Assembly: GCF_000025545.1 (NCBI RefSeq)
Contig: NC_013889.1
Coordinates: 2,659,501-2,723,500 of the forward strand
Length of the DNA stretch: 64,000 nucleotides
Origin: Thioalkalivibrio sp. K90mix
GTDB lineage: Bacteria > Pseudomonadota > Gammaproteobacteria > Ectothiorhodospirales > Ectothiorhodospiraceae
Direction of reading: 5' to 3'
The notes under the pieces were generated by a model. It searched no databases, was not told the origin of the DNA, and saw nothing but the letters and a program-made list of their open reading frames with translations. The position numbers and the translations under genes were made by a program. Of the stretch, positions 7,643 to 16,760 are shown one piece after another (positions within the stretch are counted from its first letter, which is position 1; each line of letters starts with the position of its first letter).

Positions 7643-9871
7643 CTAGTCGCCCGCGGGCAGGCGCTGCAGGATGATCCCGCGCCGCAGGTCGGACCAGATC
7701 AGCACATCCGTCCCGGGCAGCGGGGTGACGCGATGCCAGTTCTCGTAGCGGTCAAACGGACGCTCGGCAAAGTCCACCTGCTGCCAGTTGTACATGAGCC
7801 GCCAGGGTTTCCCGCGCGGCGGGTCGCCGATGTACATCTGCCGTGCATTGTTCTGCAGCAGGATGTAATCCCCGGTTTTCGGGTGATAGGTCAGCCGGCT
7901 GCCGCCGGCAACATAGGCCTGTCCGGAGGGCCCGTGCCGCTGGAACCGGCCCTCGCGATCGATGGTGGCCGTGGCCTCGGCGCCGCGGCGGTGGTTGCCA
8001 CCGTACTGGGTCATGCCCCCGTAGATCAGCACCTCGCGGCGGATCGGGTTGTAGAGCGTCGTCCCGCCATAGCCGGAGGACTGGGTACGGCCCTCGGGGC
8101 CCCGGTAGTCCGGGTGGTTGCGGGGATAGGTCCATGCCCGGTCGCCATGCCCCCAGACACGGACCTGCCCCATCGTGTGGGCCTCGATGCCGTCACCCGG
8201 TATAAGGTCGTAGCTGGCGGAGCCCAGCGTGTAGAGGACGAATTTCTCGATGTCGGGGTGCCACACGGTGGAGTGGTCGCCCACCGCATGCGCATTGCTC
8301 TGGCCGGCCCCCAGGCCGACCTCCTCCCAGGCGGTCGGGTCGGTGTACGGGGCGCGCACCAGGCGGCCGATATCGGAGCGCCGCGGCTCGCTCGGCGAGA
8401 AGTACAGGTAGCCATCACCGCCATCCATCAGGCGGTTGTACGGGCGCCGTTCGCCGCCGTCATAGTCGAGCCCCGGCGGGGCCACGACGCCGGCCCAGGT
8501 CAGATCCGGCTCCAGCCAGGTCACCGAGCGGACGGAATTGTCGCGCATCAGGATATTGAACAGCCGTCCGGTCTCCGGATCGAAGATGTGGCGGTCGGTC
8601 CAGCCGACCCCGAACGTGCCCCGCTTTTCCGGGTCGTGCCACTGGGTGTTGTTCATGCGCGCCATGTCCGGAACGCCGTCCGGCAGCCGGGTCTCCACGC
8701 GGCGGAACTCGCCCGGCTCCAGGGTCTCGGCGATGTCGTACAGCTTTGAACGCCGCTCCGGCGCGGGCGCGGATTGCGATGCCGAAACCTGCAGGAACGC
8801 CGCGCGGGGCTCGGCCGATGCTGGCGGGGAGGCCGCCGACCGCTCCTGACCGAACACGGACTGATGCCGGTGCAGCAGCGGGCCGGCCTGGTTGAGCCAC
8901 AGGACCACCCCGTGGTCGTCAATCGGCACCGGCACGATCCCGCCATAGCGATCAAACGGCCAGCGCTGGCCGCTCCAGTCGGCGGCCTTGCGCCATTCGT
9001 CCCTGTCCGGATCGAGCTCCCACAACTCGCGTACACGGCCGGCCCGCAGCACGAGGTAGTTCCCCGTTTGCGGGTCATAGGTCAGGCTCTCGTTCATGAT
9101 CCCGAACACGAACGGGGCGTCGCCGAGGTCACGCACGTGGCCGTTGGCGTCTAGCAGGGAGACCTTGTTGCGTGACTTGTTGCCACCAATAAACAGCATC
9201 TCGTCGCGCACGCGGTTGTACTGGGCCGAGGAGTGATAGCCGTCCACCGCGGCCTGGCCGTGTTCGACCCAGCGGCCTTCGCGGAGGCCGTAGACCTGGC
9301 CCTCGCGGAGGTAGATCAGCTGATCCAGCGCGTCGTGCCACTCGATCGGGTCGGTATGCTCCCAGCCGCCACCGGGGCCGGGGAAACTGCGCGTGGCGAG
9401 TTCCCAGCGATCCTCCGCAATGGAATAGCGATGCAGGGTGCGCTGCGAACGGCCGGCACTGATCTTGTAGTAATGGCCCCGCTCGGGGTCGAGCGCCACG
9501 CCGCCATAGACATGCGCGAAGGGGGGCGGGCCCTCGGCGGACAGGTGCTGCCACGCATGCCGGTCCTCGCTGTAGGCAATGAATACCGGCCGCGATCCAC
9601 GGTCGCCATACATGAAGACCTGGCGCCGGTTGGCATCCCAGTGCGCACTGTCATTCCAGGTATCCGGATCGATCGAGCAGGCACGCAGAAAGTCGTGATA
9701 GCGCTGAAACCCCTCGGGCAGGCCGGCGTCGAGCGGTGCCAGCTCCCCGGGTTGCAGGCCGGCCGCCAGCCGGGCCAGTGCGCTGTCATTCGCCGCCGCC
9801 TGGCTGGCCACGAATCCCAGCGCCAGGGCGACCAGCAGCCAGACGGTGCTGCGGAATGCGAGCCGGCGCAT
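7643..9871 (-). CDS. Exported two-repeat Kelch/beta-propeller-like protein (uncharacterised)
   Basis: A 742-residue protein with a clear Sec signal peptide (MRRLAFRSTVWLLVALALGF..., cleavage after SQAAA). The mature part is two related halves. The first begins LAAGLQPGELAPLDAGLPEGF and contains DTWNDSAHWD; the second, after a Ser/Ala/Pro linker near residue 360, begins IAETLEPGEFRRVETRLPDGV and contains NNTQWHDPEKR. Each half has recurring 'YDPQTGNYLVL / FDPETGRLFN / YHPKTGDYILL' blades separated by Trp/Tyr-rich strands, typical of Kelch or galactose-oxidase-like propellers. No catalytic motif is evident. Its ATG overlaps the stop of the AsnB-like gene (TGATG), so it is made with that ligase. 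Likely periplasmic or surface-bound; binding to glycan is an inference. Confidence 0.7.
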   Translation of the reverse strand: MRRLAFRSTVWLLVALALGFVASQAAANDSALARLAAGLQPGELAPLDAGLPEGFQRYHDFLRACSIDPDTWNDSAHWDANRRQVFMYGDRGSRPVFIAYSEDRHAWQHLSAEGPPPFAHVYGGVALDPERGHYYKISAGRSQRTLHRYSIAEDRWELATRSFPGPGGGWEHTDPIEWHDALDQLIYLREGQVYGLREGRWVEHGQAAVDGYHSSAQYNRVRDEMLFIGGNKSRNKVSLLDANGHVRDLGDAPFVFGIMNESLTYDPQTGNYLVLRAGRVRELWELDPDRDEWRKAADWSGQRWPFDRYGGIVPVPIDDHGVVLWLNQAGPLLHRHQSVFGQERSAASPPASAEPRAAFLQVSASQSAPAPERRSKLYDIAETLEPGEFRRVETRLPDGVPDMARMNNTQWHDPEKRGTFGVGWTDRHIFDPETGRLFNILMRDNSVRSVTWLEPDLTWAGVVAPPGLDYDGGERRPYNRLMDGGDGYLYFSPSEPRRSDIGRLVRAPYTDPTAWEEVGLGAGQSNAHAVGDHSTVWHPDIEKFVLYTLGSASYDLIPGDGIEAHTMGQVRVWGHGDRAWTYPRNHPDYRGPEGRTQSSGYGGTTLYNPIRREVLIYGGMTQYGGNHRRGAEATATIDREGRFQRHGPSGQAYVAGGSRLTYHPKTGDYILLQNNARQMYIGDPPRGKPWRLMYNWQQVDFAERPFDRYENWHRVTPLPGTDVLIWSDLRRGIILQRLPAGD

Positions 9872-11337
9872 CAGGCGACCTTGACGGCCGGATGCATGGC
9901 CGCCTGGTTACGGTGAGGGTCGACGCCCAGCTCCTGCACCGCCTGGAGTAGCGGCATCACCTTGACGAAGGTCGGCGAGAGCGGACGGGTCCGCCCTGTG
10001 CGGAGGGCCTCGAGGGTGTAGCCGACCACACGCTCGGGGCGAGTGAACACATTGAACAATGGCCGCGCCAGGTGGGCCGCCCTGCGGCTGATACCCGTCC
10101 ACTCCGCGCGCGGGTGCGGCTCCGTGGGCTTCTGGCTGTACGGGATGTGCGCGGCGTGGGGATAGTGACTCTTGATCACCTCGTCATGGAACGCGCGCAT
10201 CGCAAACGACTGCCACGGCAGGCTCAGCAGAAACGCCAGCACGTCGGGATCCTGATAGGGCAGGCATACCGCCTGCTGCTGGCCGGCCATGGCGATCGGC
10301 AGCAGGGCGATCTCGCGGCGGATCCGGTTCCAGAACAGGAACGACTTGACCGGGTCGGGGGCACCGGCGTGCGCGGACAGCTCGCGGTTGATCGCCTCAC
10401 GGGCGATCTGTATGCCCCAGCGCTCCTGAAACGGGCGCTTCAGGAACGCGGTATAGCTGCCCGCCGCCAGCAAGCGACTGACCGCACCTGCGAGGTCGTC
10501 GGCATCCAGACACTCGGCCAGACGCGCGTCGAAATAGGAACCGTTGCACAACACATCGCCGGCCAGGCCATCGAATACCGGGCCCTGCAGATGCGGCATC
10601 AGCGCGAGGTACCAGCTGTTTTCGTCGGTGGAGTAGTGGTTCAGGCGGTTTTTCTGTCGCTCCGCGGCGATACGATCCTGGGGATTGTCGATCACCTGGC
10701 ACTCGATGCCCAGGTGCCGGGCCACTGTGCACGCCACCCCACTCTCGTCCCCCCTCTTCGCCCGCAGGACCAGGGTTCGGGGTGGCGGGGTGCCCTGTTG
10801 CGCCAGCTCCAGACAGATATGGCGCGAGTCGCGGCCGCCGGACAAAGGCAGGCGCCCCACTCCTCCAGCGGCGCGCCGTTCGATGGCCCGCGCAAAGAGT
10901 TCCGCGAACCGTATCCGTGCCTCGTGCGGGTCTCCGGAAAAAGGGGCCATCAGGGGGGTGGCGGGGCGCTCGCCGGAGAGCACACCCTCGCGCCACAGCA
11001 GGGTCTCTCCTGGCATCAGAACCTTCACGCCCGCCAGCGGAGTCTGGTCACCCACCAGATAGCCCAGGGCCATGAAGACCGCGATGGCCTCGTCGTCAAA
11101 AGTGGGCGCCGACAAGCGCGCCGCGGCCTCCTGCAGGGAGTCGGCCACGATCAGGCGACGGCCCTCGCGGGCATAGAACAGCGGGATGAACCCGAGCCGA
11201 TCCGCCGAGACGGAGAGACTCGCCCCGTCGAATGACCAGCCCGCGACGAGCGTCGGGCCTCCGGCGACCCAGTCGAACCCCAGATGATGGGAAGCCTGCC
11301 CCAGGCACTGGCGACCGATAACCTCTACGAACGCCAT
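9871..11337 (-). CDS. Asparagine-synthetase-like amidoligase lacking the glutaminase cysteine
   Basis: A 488-residue protein whose C-terminal two thirds is the AsnB synthetase domain, with the ATP-pyrophosphatase loop LSGGRDSRHI (SGGRDS at residues 166-171). The N-terminal glutaminase domain is cut short: it starts MAFVEV rather than Met-Cys, and only its last third (around SADRLGFIPLFYA) remains, so the Cys nucleophile is absent and glutamine hydrolysis should be impossible. Such proteins activate a carboxylate as an acyl-adenylate and couple it to an amine supplied otherwise, as in beta-lactam synthetase or lasso-peptide cyclases. The frame runs open 183 bases further up, but the ATG at 11337 has a GGAG and gives the homologous start. 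It lies in an operon with the ATP-grasp gene upstream and the propeller gene downstream. Confidence 0.75.
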   Translation of the reverse strand: MAFVEVIGRQCLGQASHHLGFDWVAGGPTLVAGWSFDGASLSVSADRLGFIPLFYAREGRRLIVADSLQEAAARLSAPTFDDEAIAVFMALGYLVGDQTPLAGVKVLMPGETLLWREGVLSGERPATPLMAPFSGDPHEARIRFAELFARAIERRAAGGVGRLPLSGGRDSRHICLELAQQGTPPPRTLVLRAKRGDESGVACTVARHLGIECQVIDNPQDRIAAERQKNRLNHYSTDENSWYLALMPHLQGPVFDGLAGDVLCNGSYFDARLAECLDADDLAGAVSRLLAAGSYTAFLKRPFQERWGIQIAREAINRELSAHAGAPDPVKSFLFWNRIRREIALLPIAMAGQQQAVCLPYQDPDVLAFLLSLPWQSFAMRAFHDEVIKSHYPHAAHIPYSQKPTEPHPRAEWTGISRRAAHLARPLFNVFTRPERVVGYTLEALRTGRTRPLSPTFVKVMPLLQAVQELGVDPHRNQAAMHPAVKVA

Positions 11338-11419
11338 CGTATGCTCCGCGAGGGGCCCCGGTGGACCTGGAGGCCTTTTCGCCGATCCGCGTAATGAGCT
11401 GACAGCGAGGGCATGGCGG

Positions 11420-12601
11420 CTAATGCAGCTGCGAAGACGAAGGGGGGCACGAGAGGCCGGCGGTTTCCAGATAGCGTTTGTCCGCCAGCAGGGCCTGCCG
11501 GATACGCTGAATGCCATCACCGAACCCGACGTGCTGAAAACGCTCGTTCACCTCGATCAGGACCGGACCGTTCGGGGTCAGGGCCACGTCCCAGCCGGCC
11601 GTCCGGATTGGCAGAAGGTCCCTTGCCGCCGTCTTGACCAGCTGCAGGGCCTCCGCCCAGAACGGCACCTCGAATCCTTCGATCAAGGCGCCCGTGGTCG
11701 GGTGGTGGGTGACCCAGTTATAGCCCAGGCCATTGGCGTTGAACGCCCAGGCCTTGCCCAGCCGTCCATCGTCGAGCTGCGGCAGGGCCACCACGTTGGC
11801 CGTGTAACGGCCGGTGCGCGGGTCACTGATGTTATCGGTAACCGAATCGCCGACAATCAGGCGGAAGTGACAGTCCAGCACCTCCGGGTCCCCTTCCGGG
11901 CTGACCCGGGTGAACAGTCTCAGCGCCGATATGGAGCGGGTCCCGGTCAGTTCGGCGACGCGGTCATGGCTGCGCAGACGCTGCTCGAGGATGCGATCCT
12001 CGCCATCATCGGCCAGACCAGCGACCTCCTTCGCGAACTCGGGCAGGGCGATGCCCTCCCGTGCATCCAGCCCCAGCGCGACAATCCCGCGCCCCTGGCG
12101 GCCGTGCCTGGGCTTGGCCAGAAACGATGCGGGTAGCCGCCGCACGAAGGCCTCCCATTGCGCGGGCGTGGAGAGCGGCTCTCCCTGGGCGTCGCGCGAT
12201 CCATGACGCGAAACCACCCCGAGCAGGGCGGCCACAGGGAGGTCATGACTGCGACAGAAGTCGTGAAACATGAGCTTGTCGCGACACATCGCCGCATGCG
12301 GCGAGTTCACCGCATGCTGAAGCCCGTGCAGGCGTTCTTCGCTGACGTGGGCCAGGTGTTCGTTCACCGGAAGCCGCGGGTCCAGCAAACCCCGACACAA
12401 CGACTCACCCGGCAGAAATCGACCGGCCCCGTACAGCCGCAGCGCCTTCCAGGCAATGGCCGGTGTCGAGGAACCATAGTGGTTGGCGGCCGCCTGAAAC
12501 TGGCCCCACACATCGGAGCGGCAGAAGTGCCGCACAATGTGATTAGAGCGATAAAGCGCGGATACCAACAACCCCGAGACTTTACCCACGATGGACTCCA
12601 C
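11420..12601 (-). CDS. ATP-grasp protein, sugar-transfer-associated type
   Basis: About 393 residues with an ATP-grasp fold: FLAKPRHGRQGRGIVAL (nucleotide-binding lysine and Gly-rich loop), EQRLRSHDRV, and the metal-binding end AGWDVALTPNGPVLIEVN. Members of this subgroup sit in exopolysaccharide or sugar-transfer loci and are presumed to join a carboxylate to an amine or hydroxyl; none is biochemically defined to my knowledge. The start is unsure: a GTG at 12601 (VESIVGK) is used here; a TTG at 12694 extends it by 31 residues of non-conserved-looking sequence, and neither has a strong Shine-Dalgarno. It is a homologue of the frameshifted gene at 14657-15765. The AsnB-like gene follows 82 bases later. 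Confidence 0.75.
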   Translation of the reverse strand: MESIVGKVSGLLVSALYRSNHIVRHFCRSDVWGQFQAAANHYGSSTPAIAWKALRLYGAGRFLPGESLCRGLLDPRLPVNEHLAHVSEERLHGLQHAVNSPHAAMCRDKLMFHDFCRSHDLPVAALLGVVSRHGSRDAQGEPLSTPAQWEAFVRRLPASFLAKPRHGRQGRGIVALGLDAREGIALPEFAKEVAGLADDGEDRILEQRLRSHDRVAELTGTRSISALRLFTRVSPEGDPEVLDCHFRLIVGDSVTDNISDPRTGRYTANVVALPQLDDGRLGKAWAFNANGLGYNWVTHHPTTGALIEGFEVPFWAEALQLVKTAARDLLPIRTAGWDVALTPNGPVLIEVNERFQHVGFGDGIQRIRQALLADKRYLETAGLSCPPSSSQLH

Positions 12602-12982
12602 GATTAAAAGTAAACGCGTGAACGCACCCGCACCTGTTGCTGCAAGAACGTCCCGTCTTCCAGGTCTGATCGAGCAACCCCGTCGCTCCTGCAAAGACCC
12701 GAATCCGGACGTTTCAGATTAGCAGTTCAAAACGGCGCGAAAAGGCCTGTCGCGTACCAAAAAAACCGTACCGACAGTTGCAACAACGCGATATATGCTA
12801 GGGATACGATGATTCAGGATCGCTTTCTGGCGACACATGGACGCGCAGCCGACACCGTCCATCATAGACAGTTGATTTGAAATCAAGCTGGCTACCACGC
12901 TCGCGGCACCGCGTGCGCCGGAAATCAGGAAGGTCTTGCTCGGCATTCGCGGCGTCAGCGAAGTCTGCAATGGGGGAAGCGT
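12602..12982. other. Divergent intergenic region, no confirmed gene
   Basis: About 380 bases between the ATP-grasp gene (minus) and the GNAT gene (plus), clearly richer in A/T than its surroundings in the stretch 12720-12880. It must contain divergent promoters, but I could not place convincing -35/-10 pairs. A minus-strand reading frame of 83 codons (12719-12970) begins with GC-rich codons and then degenerates; I do not call it as a gene. If the TTG start at 12694 of the left gene is real, the region shrinks to 288 bases. Confidence 0.4.
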
Positions 12983-13558
12983 GTGGCCACCGTCAATGTT
13001 TACAGTCCGCGCAGCCTTTTAAAGGAGGCCCTGCACCTGGGGCTGGGCGATTACCAGTATTGGAAGGTCTTTTATATCGACCTCCCGCAGCCCGCGGTCG
13101 AACTGCCTGAAGGCATCCGGGTCGGGCCGATCGCCCCCGAGGACCTGGACGGCGTGGTGGATGAAGGGATGCTGCAGCGTCGGGAGTTCGGAGGCGAGGG
13201 GGCGCAGGGTTTCGGTCTTTTTCGCGACGACGAGCTCGTGGCAGTGCAATGGTACTGGTGGGGCGCGCGGTACGAGGCCGAGCGCCAGGGGCGCAGCTGG
13301 AGACTGCCCGAGGGGGCGGCGAAATCCACCGGGCTGTACACCCTGCCCCAGCATCGCGGGCAGGGGTATGCGGCCCTGCTAAAACGACAAACCGCCTACC
13401 TGATGTCGCAACGGGGCTTCACCCGCCTGTACAGCCGCATCTGGCACAGCCACAAGAGCTCGATCCGGGTCAGCGAAAAAACCGGCTGGCGGGTCGCCGG
13501 CTCCTATATCGAGATCTGCCCGTTCTCCCGGCGCATTCAACTTCGCCTGCCGGTATGA
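12983..13558 (+). CDS. GNAT family N-acyltransferase
   Basis: A 191-residue GNAT-fold protein. The acetyl-CoA pyrophosphate-binding motif is seen as HRGQGYAALLKRQ (near residue 117), preceded by the beta-4 strand and followed by a terminal WHSHKSSIRVSEKTGWRVAG segment typical of the fold. The GTG start is preceded by GGGGGAAG at good spacing. Its stop overlaps the ATG of the next ATP-grasp gene (ATGA), so the two are coupled and probably work on the same substrate. In this island the acceptor could be an amino sugar or an amino acid attached to a glycan; the sequence does not say which. Confidence 0.75.
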   Translation: MATVNVYSPRSLLKEALHLGLGDYQYWKVFYIDLPQPAVELPEGIRVGPIAPEDLDGVVDEGMLQRREFGGEGAQGFGLFRDDELVAVQWYWWGARYEAERQGRSWRLPEGAAKSTGLYTLPQHRGQGYAALLKRQTAYLMSQRGFTRLYSRIWHSHKSSIRVSEKTGWRVAGSYIEICPFSRRIQLRLPV

Positions 13559-14634
13559 CCGAAATCCCCATGCCGCAACGCGTAGCGGTGCTCTCCGACG
13601 GTTCGCCGCTTGCCCTGAAGGTACTGTACTGCCTGCAGTGCCTCGGCACCGAGATCCACCTGCTGGAGCTCAAGTCCCCGGGGGCCGCCCGTCACTCCCG
13701 GTACCGCGATCACTACCAGCGCATGCCCCTGCCGGACATCCAGCCGGAATCCCTGGAAGCCTTTGGCGACCGCCTGCGCAACTACTGCACACAACACCGT
13801 ATCGACGGGATGGTCGGGGCCGACATCCTGGGGGCCGGCGTAGTACACGCGCTCGCACCGCGCCTGCCGGGCGTGACGGCCTTTCCCTCCAGCAGCCTGG
13901 AGGTGCTGGGCATGCTGGACGACAAGTGGGCCTTTCAGCGTTTCATGGAGACCCACGGGATTCCGTGCCCAAAGGCGTTGCGTCTGGAAGGACCCGATGA
14001 TCTGAAGCATCTGCAGGATGGCGGGATGACATTCCCGCTCGTGGTCAAACCGCTGTACGGCGAATCCAGTCATGGAATCATCCAGGCGAAGCGGCTCGAG
14101 GATATCGAGGCCCACCTGGCGAGAGGTGGCCGGCATGCCCAATTCCCGCTGGTGGTGCAGGAATACGCACCCGGATTCGACGCGGACCTGAGCCTGCTGG
14201 CCCGGGATGGGGAGGTGGTCTGCCACCTCCTGCAATCGCGCCGGAATCCCTGTTCGCTGGAATTCTTCACTGACGAGCACTTGCTGGAGATCGGTCGCCG
14301 GATCGTCCGGGCGGCGAACTATACCGGCGTGGCGAATATCGACCTGCGCGTGGACGAATCGACCGGGGACGTGCGCGTACTCGAGTGCAATCCGCGCTTC
14401 TGGTACACCCTGCAGGCCTCGCTGTGGGCCGGGATCAATTTCGTCGAGGCGGGTTTTGCACTCGCTGCGGGGGGCTCATTTGTACGCGCCTCCCCCGCGG
14501 CCGGCGCCTACCACCTGCACAGCCACCTGCTGAAACACCTGCTCTGGCAGCCCCGCCAGTGGCGCGGGATCGCCCCGTACAACCTGCGCGGCCTGTGGCA
14601 GGCGATGCGCGATCCGCTCCCTTTTCTGCTCTAG
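13555..14634 (+). CDS. ATP-grasp ligase (carbamoyl-phosphate synthase/D-Ala-D-Ala ligase-like)
   Basis: A 359-residue protein with an N-terminal Rossmann-like pre-ATP-grasp domain (RVAVLSDGSPLALKVLYCL), the ATP-grasp central domain (PLVVKPLYGESSHGI, residues about 160-175; VVQEYAPGFDADLS) and the metal site NIDLRVDES...VLECNPRFW. The conserved glutamate and asparagine of LECNPR bind the two magnesium ions in this family. It likely catalyses ATP-dependent carboxylate-amine ligation in the cytoplasm. It overlaps the GNAT gene by four bases and ends just before the convergent frameshifted ATP-grasp gene. It belongs to a different ATP-grasp subgroup from the ones at 11420 and 14657. Confidence 0.75.
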   Translation: MTEIPMPQRVAVLSDGSPLALKVLYCLQCLGTEIHLLELKSPGAARHSRYRDHYQRMPLPDIQPESLEAFGDRLRNYCTQHRIDGMVGADILGAGVVHALAPRLPGVTAFPSSSLEVLGMLDDKWAFQRFMETHGIPCPKALRLEGPDDLKHLQDGGMTFPLVVKPLYGESSHGIIQAKRLEDIEAHLARGGRHAQFPLVVQEYAPGFDADLSLLARDGEVVCHLLQSRRNPCSLEFFTDEHLLEIGRRIVRAANYTGVANIDLRVDESTGDVRVLECNPRFWYTLQASLWAGINFVEAGFALAAGGSFVRASPAAGAYHLHSHLLKHLLWQPRQWRGIAPYNLRGLWQAMRDPLPFLL

Positions 14635-14656
14635 CCCGAGCGCAGACCTTACCCGC

Positions 14657-15765
14657 CTACCCTTGAAAGATCTGCTCCATCTCCCGCCGGAACCCGCGCT
14701 GGTGCGCGATCTGGAGACTGGCCAGCCCATAGGTCGTATTGCCCTCGAGAATCAGAGGGCCCTCGGGGGTAATCGCGATGTCCCAGCCAATCGTCTTGAC
14801 CTCGGGCAGGCTGCGCTGGGCCTGAAGTGCAAGCGACTTGACCTCCTCCCACAGCGGCAACCGGGTACCCTCGATGCGCCTGCCGGTGTCCGGATGCTCG
14901 GATACCGGCTGAATGACCGGCCAGACGGGACTGCGCGAGGCATAGCCGACCGATAAACGACCGCTGTCCATATCCACAGCGGAGACCATATTGCCGTTGG
15001 CCGCCAACCCGAAATTATCGGTGTCCCCGTCCCCCGCAGTCAGCTTGATCTCCGCACAGAACAAGTGGGCCAGCCCGTCTCGCATGTACGTCACGATCCG
15101 CACACAACCCACGGCGGTGGGCGACATCAAACCCCTGAGCTCGTGATGGGCCTGGATGCGCGACTGAACGATAAAACGCATCTGACCCTCGTTGGCACGA
15201 AATAGAACAGGTCGCTGGCAGTCGTAGTGCGGCCTTGATAGTGCCAGCGGTTCCCTCGCCGGCTGGCGGAAAACGCCCCATCTCCATAGGCCCCGTCATC
15301 AGGCTTGATGAACAGATCATCCGCACGATCTCCCATCAACTCCAGCCAGCGCCGCACGCTGGGGGCAACCAGGCGCCGAGTGCTTGAACGATCGCCGTCC
15401 AGCGATGCCGTACTGGGCGAGACGATCACCCGCAGCTCTGGCGTGGGCAGCCCATGGCGCTGGCAGTGATCAGAAAACAGGCTCTTGCGGTTAATGATGG
15501 TTCGGTACCGTTCCGCGCTGATCGCTCGGAAGTTATCCCCGTAGTCCTTGTTGTCGATCACATAGTCATTCCAGCGCGAGGGCTCGATCGCGGCCAGACG
15601 GTAGAGCGAGTAATAGCGCGGCCCGATACGATGCCGAAACCGGGCCTTGAGTACGCCGTGCAGCCGGGTGGTGACGCGCGGGGCGTCCGGGGTCGATTGC
15701 GATACCGCCAGGTAGTAGCCCCTGGCGCAGGTGTAGGCCTTGCGAAGGTGGCGTTTCAGGATCAT
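14657..15765 (-). pseudogene. ATP-grasp protein, sugar-transfer-associated type, frameshifted
   Basis: One gene split over two frames. The 5' part (ATG at 15765, overlapping the previous stop as ATGA) encodes the N-terminal domain and the start of the ATP-grasp fold (DLFIKPDDGAYGDGAF...TASDLFYFV) and then leaves frame near 15195. The 3' part continues in another frame from about 15195 (ANEGQMRFIVQSRIQAHHEL) to 14657 and carries the metal-binding end IGWDIAITPEGPLILEGN. Joined, they give about 370 residues colinear with the intact relative at 11420. Loss of one base (or gain of two) near 15190-15200 explains it. It is either a recent inactivation or a sequencing error; both halves keep good coding character. 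Confidence 0.75.
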
Positions 15766-16760
15766 TTCTTGATCACCTCCCGATCATGGCCGACAGGGTT
15801 GCTGGCCCCGCCGCGGCGCAGGAAACGCTTCAGCGATTGCTTGAGACCGATCCGGGACAGGGCCGCGGAGACGGCGTCCGAACCCAGCGTGGTAGCGGTA
15901 TGGGCAAGACCCAGGGCGAGCGGGCGCGGGCGACGCCGCAGGTAATAGACATCCGCACAGAGCTGGTGGTCCGAACCAAAAAGGGCCTTGTGCGGGCTGT
16001 CGCCCGGGGCAAAATCGAAATAGCGAAACCGGCCCTCCTGGAACAGGGATTCCAGCACCAGCCATTGCAGTACCGTGCCCGGCGACAGGGCGGCCACCTT
16101 CGGGTGGTAGCCCAGGTGGGCGTAGATCAGGGCCGAGTCGCGGGCCGGGCAATAGAGATAGGCCACCGGCTCGCCGTCCAGGAACAGGAGGTAGGCCCGC
16201 ACCTGGTCGGTGGCGGCCAGCCGCGCGCTGCGCTCGGCGAACGCGTCATCATCCGGGAGGCCGGCGTTCAGCAGGCGCTCCTGATAGGTCAGTCGCGAGA
16301 CCTCGCGCGCCAGGCTGCGAAAGGTCTCGAGCTCCTCCGGCGTACGATAGGTACGCCAGTCGATCGTGCCCCCGGAGGCTTCGGCGAACTTGCGTACCTT
16401 GCGCCGCATCGTCTGGCGCGACTTGGAGGAGAACTTCGCCTGATACTCCTCCCAGCCCATGTCGAGATCGATGTAGTGGCGCATGTACTGGCTGGGGACG
16501 TAGCGCAGATAGCCCTCCACCCACGACAGCCGTGGCAAGGGCGCCTCGACGGGCTGCGAGCGGGCCAGGTGGCCATCGGCGAGTGCATCCCCGGCGTACG
16601 GGGCCTGGGCCGCCGGGCGCTGCAGGAAATGGCGGCTGTCGACCGACATTCGCAGCGAGACGTCGCCCAGCGTGATCTCGCCGATGCGCAGGGCGAGACG
16701 GACCTGCTCGACCGGATAGCGGGCCACCGAATGTCCGGCCATTGGGTGGTCGGCTTTCAT
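15762..16760 (-). CDS. GNAT/FemAB-like acyltransferase (BioF2/CelD type)
   Basis: A 332-residue protein of the double-GNAT (FemAB-like) class. Diagnostic stretches are KFSSKSRQTMRRKVRKF (residues about 107-123), the substrate-proximal LSPGTVLQWLVLESLF, and RYFDFAPGDSPHKALFG near the end. Members occur in polysaccharide loci, including exosortase-linked ones, and are presumed to transfer an acyl or aminoacyl group. The ATG at 16760 overlaps the stop of the upstream deacetylase gene (ATGA) and its own stop overlaps the next ATG (15765), so it is the fourth member of a tightly coupled run wecB, deacetylase, deacetylase, this gene, ATP-grasp. The Arg/Lys-rich C-terminal tail is unusual but not diagnostic. 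Confidence 0.75.
   Translation of the reverse strand: MKADHPMAGHSVARYPVEQVRLALRIGEITLGDVSLRMSVDSRHFLQRPAAQAPYAGDALADGHLARSQPVEAPLPRLSWVEGYLRYVPSQYMRHYIDLDMGWEEYQAKFSSKSRQTMRRKVRKFAEASGGTIDWRTYRTPEELETFRSLAREVSRLTYQERLLNAGLPDDDAFAERSARLAATDQVRAYLLFLDGEPVAYLYCPARDSALIYAHLGYHPKVAALSPGTVLQWLVLESLFQEGRFRYFDFAPGDSPHKALFGSDHQLCADVYYLRRRPRPLALGLAHTATTLGSDAVSAALSRIGLKQSLKRFLRRGGASNPVGHDREVIKK

Noticed and set aside
12719-12970. Possible 83-residue protein on the minus strand upstream of the GNAT gene
   Set aside because: The first 20 codons are GC-rich and look coding, but the rest drifts into A/T-rich sequence, there is no ribosome-binding site and no familiar motif. A decayed gene fragment is possible but unsupported.
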